The notes under the pieces were generated by a model. The model worked only from the letters and a program-made list of their open reading frames with translations. It did not search any database and was not told the DNA's origin. From Pedobacter boryungensis (lineage in GTDB: Bacteria; Bacteroidota; Bacteroidia; Sphingobacteriales; Sphingobacteriaceae), in assembly GCF_013204825.1 (NCBI RefSeq), contig NZ_JABMKV010000001.1, positions 930,001-994,000 of the forward strand: 64,000 nucleotides of DNA, written 5' to 3'. Below, piece after piece: positions 62,406 to 64,000 of the stretch. A program made the translations under genes and the position numbers. The number at the start of each line of letters is the position of its first letter. Position 1 is the stretch's first letter.

Positions 62406-63653
62406 TTAATTCAAATCTTGTTTTAATAGATTTAGTAACAGCGTAAAAGCTGCTGTAGCAGAACGTTCTATGTTCTGTATTCTTTTGTTGCTAAAGGTGA
62501 ACAATTTTGCTACTACACTATTTTTTGAGGCAATTGCAATCCATACTGTACCAACAGGTTTATCAGGCATTCCCCCATCTGGACCAGCTATACCGCTAAC
62601 AGCAATAGCATAATCAGTTTTAAAATGAGTAATTGCACCTTGAGCCATTTCCTTAACTGTTTGCTCACTAACTGCACCAAACTCTGTTAAGGTTTGATGT
62701 TTTACCCCTAAAACAGATTCCTTTAAATCGTAAGAATAAGCTACAGCTCCTCCAGCAAAAACTGCAGATGAACCTGCATGCTGTGTAATTAGATGTGAAA
62801 TATATCCTCCTGTACAACTTTCTGCTGTAGAAAGTGTCAAGTTATTAGCTTTCATGATATCTAATATTGCTTTTTCTAAAGCAACATCTTCTTCTGCCGC
62901 AACATAAGCTTTTGCTCTACCTATAATTTGTTGCGCATATATATTAATTTCCGTTTTTAAAGCAAGTTCATCTTTTCCTATAGTACTTAACCTCAATCTT
63001 ACCTGTCCTAGTTTAGGTAAATAAGCCAACTTAATATGAGTTGGCAAACTATCTTCAATATCTTCAATTTGTTGTGCAAGAAACGATTCTCCTTGTCCAA
63101 CTGTAAGTATTGTTTTATGGATGATATAGGGTAAATCGAACTTATTTTTTAATCGAGGCAAGATTTCACCCTCCATTAAATACATCATTTCAAAAGGCAC
63201 ACCTGGCATAGAAACAATAATTTTTCCATTCACATCAAACCACATACATGGCGCAGTACCGTTTTGATTTTGGATAACAATACATCCATCTGGCACATCA
63301 GCTTGCCTGATATTCACATCTATCATTGGCCTATTAAACTTACGAAACAATTCTTCTACATGTTCTAACGTAGCCTGATCTCTCCTTAAAGGCATATTAA
63401 AATATTTCGATAAGGTAAGTTTAGTAATATCGTCCTTTGTAGGACCTAATCCGCCAGTAATTAAAATTATATCAGCACGTTTTTGTGCTTCATCTAAGGC
63501 TTGTATAATATGTTCAGCATTATCAGAAACTGATGTAATTTGCTTTACACTTATTCCAATTTTATTTAATTCTCTACCCATCCAGGCTGAATTCGTATCT
63601 ACTATTTGACCAATTAGTATTTCGTCACCTATGGTAATGATTTCCGCCAACAT
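62406..63653 (-). CDS. cinA: CinA family protein, nicotinamide-nucleotide amidase
   Basis: Two-domain protein of pyridine nucleotide salvage. The N-terminal MoCF-type domain starts AEIITIGDEILIGQIVDTNS and has IILITGGLGPTKDDITKLTL. The C-terminal CinA domain has LTLSTAESCTGGYISHLITQ (about residue 280), VAYSYDLKESVLGV and YAIAVSGIAGPDGGMPDKPV with GTVWIAI. At 415 residues it is standard. It lies 10 bases after the gene that ends at 63664 and 20 bases before the E2 gene. Confidence 0.95.
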   Translation of the reverse strand: MLAEIITIGDEILIGQIVDTNSAWMGRELNKIGISVKQITSVSDNAEHIIQALDEAQKRADIILITGGLGPTKDDITKLTLSKYFNMPLRRDQATLEHVEELFRKFNRPMIDVNIRQADVPDGCIVIQNQNGTAPCMWFDVNGKIIVSMPGVPFEMMYLMEGEILPRLKNKFDLPYIIHKTILTVGQGESFLAQQIEDIEDSLPTHIKLAYLPKLGQVRLRLSTIGKDELALKTEINIYAQQIIGRAKAYVAAEEDVALEKAILDIMKANNLTLSTAESCTGGYISHLITQHAGSSAVFAGGAVAYSYDLKESVLGVKHQTLTEFGAVSEQTVKEMAQGAITHFKTDYAIAVSGIAGPDGGMPDKPVGTVWIAIASKNSVVAKLFTFSNKRIQNIERSATAAFTLLLNLLKQDLN

Positions 63654-63663
63654 AATTTCAATT

Positions 63664-64000
63664 TTAGTACTTGGTATAATATCCTTTACGTTTACTTAGT
63701 TTAAGATCTTGAAGGATAGATGCTTTTACTTTTATATCTATCGAATAACTTTGATAGCTACCAAATGGTATCCAGTTGGCGCTTAAATCCCAACAATGTA
63801 AATCTCTATAAATTGCAAATGAAGTGTAAGAAACTGTTTTAGCTTTGAAGTCATAACCCGAATTAAATTGAATTTTCCATTTTGGAGTTAAATTAAAATC
63901 TCCATTAAAATTTAGTGTATTACTTATAGTTCTTGTTGATGCTAAACCTAAAGCATTATTATAGTTGAAACTATAAGAAAAAGCAATATTCCATGGAATG
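63664..64000 (-). CDS. C-terminus of an LptD-like LPS-assembly protein (cut by window edge)
   Basis: On the minus strand an open frame enters from the right edge and ends with TAA at 63664. Reading across gives amphipathic beta strands (FNGDFNLTPKWKIQFNSGYD), then the ending RDLHCWDLSANWIPFGSYQS and ASILQDLKLSKRKGYYTKY. This close is what Bacteroidota LptD-like outer-membrane barrels look like. Only the last 112 residues are in the window, so the assignment rests on this tail; another large outer-membrane protein is possible. cinA begins 10 bases further on, in the same direction. Confidence 0.65.
   Translation of the reverse strand, partial: IPWNIAFSYSFNYNNALGLASTRTISNTLNFNGDFNLTPKWKIQFNSGYDFKAKTVSYTSFAIYRDLHCWDLSANWIPFGSYQSYSIDIKVKASILQDLKLSKRKGYYTKY

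Noticed and set aside
1-64000. tRNA, rRNA, CRISPR arrays, prophage or insertion-sequence transposases
   Set aside because: No T-loop-like GTTCGAATC segments with paired arms, no regularly spaced direct repeats and no transposase or integrase motifs were seen.

Overview
The window reads as chromosomal DNA of an AT-rich Bacteroidota bacterium, most likely in or near Pedobacter/Sphingobacteriaceae. The evidence is two SusC-type TonB-linked outer-membrane transporters (one with its SusD partner), futalosine-pathway menaquinone genes (mqnA, mqnE), many secreted proteins with signal peptides ending in AQ/AQA, a Bacteroidota-style LptD C-terminus at the right edge, and several promoters of the TTTG / TAnnTTTG type. 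The genus is inferred from protein style only. I saw no rRNA, tRNA, CRISPR array, transposase or prophage; this is mostly ordinary housekeeping chromosome.

Layout. 0-3.4 kb: a SusC-like receptor whose SusD partner would lie off the left edge. 3.8-8.7 kb: glycerol catabolism (DeoR-type regulator divergent from glpD-glpK-glpF). 8.7-10.5 kb: bioF-bioD. 10.7-13.9 kb: thrS-infC-rpmI-rplT operon. 14-20.3 kb: acyltransferase, Gly-rich secreted protein, LutA-like protein, UMF1-type MFS, recQ. 20.4-31.3 kb: beta-propeller/amidohydrolase, an odd B12-type radical SAM protein, HI0933 flavoprotein, purK-purE, yqgE, pdxH and a secreted unknown. 31.4-36.4 kb: susC-susD-lipoprotein operon. 36.6-43.7 kb: hbd, ruvB, queG plus an overlapping unknown, M1 peptidase, exonuclease. 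43.9-47.8 kb: two tandem DUF3857/transglutaminase proteins. 47.8-52.1 kb: mutS operon with an NlpC/P60 hydrolase, two exported thioredoxin-fold proteins and a previously uncalled 40-residue membrane protein. 52.3-56.7 kb: 2H phosphoesterase, mqnA, histidine phosphatase, mqnE, lipocalin-like lipoprotein. 56.8-60.8 kb: methionine block (metB-like, SAM riboswitch, Cys/Met-rich 44-residue mini-ORF, metX, homoserine dehydrogenase). 61-64 kb: 2-oxoacid dehydrogenase E2, cinA and the C-terminus of an LptD-like protein.

The most interesting signals are regulatory. (1) Directly after the SAM-riboswitch aptamer and before metX lies a 44-codon ORF in which 8 of 12 consecutive residues near the C-terminus are Cys or Met; this looks like a second, translation-based sensor of sulfur amino acids, or a small Cys/Met-rich peptide under riboswitch control. 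(2) The thrS leader starts with a hairpin whose 7-nt loop is a perfect threonine anticodon loop (U33, anticodon UGU, A37), suggesting autoregulation by ThrRS through tRNA mimicry; the next gene, infC, starts with TTG, a rare start that fits IF3 self-control. Several families of intergenic inverted repeats are scattered between genes and often lie at gene ends.
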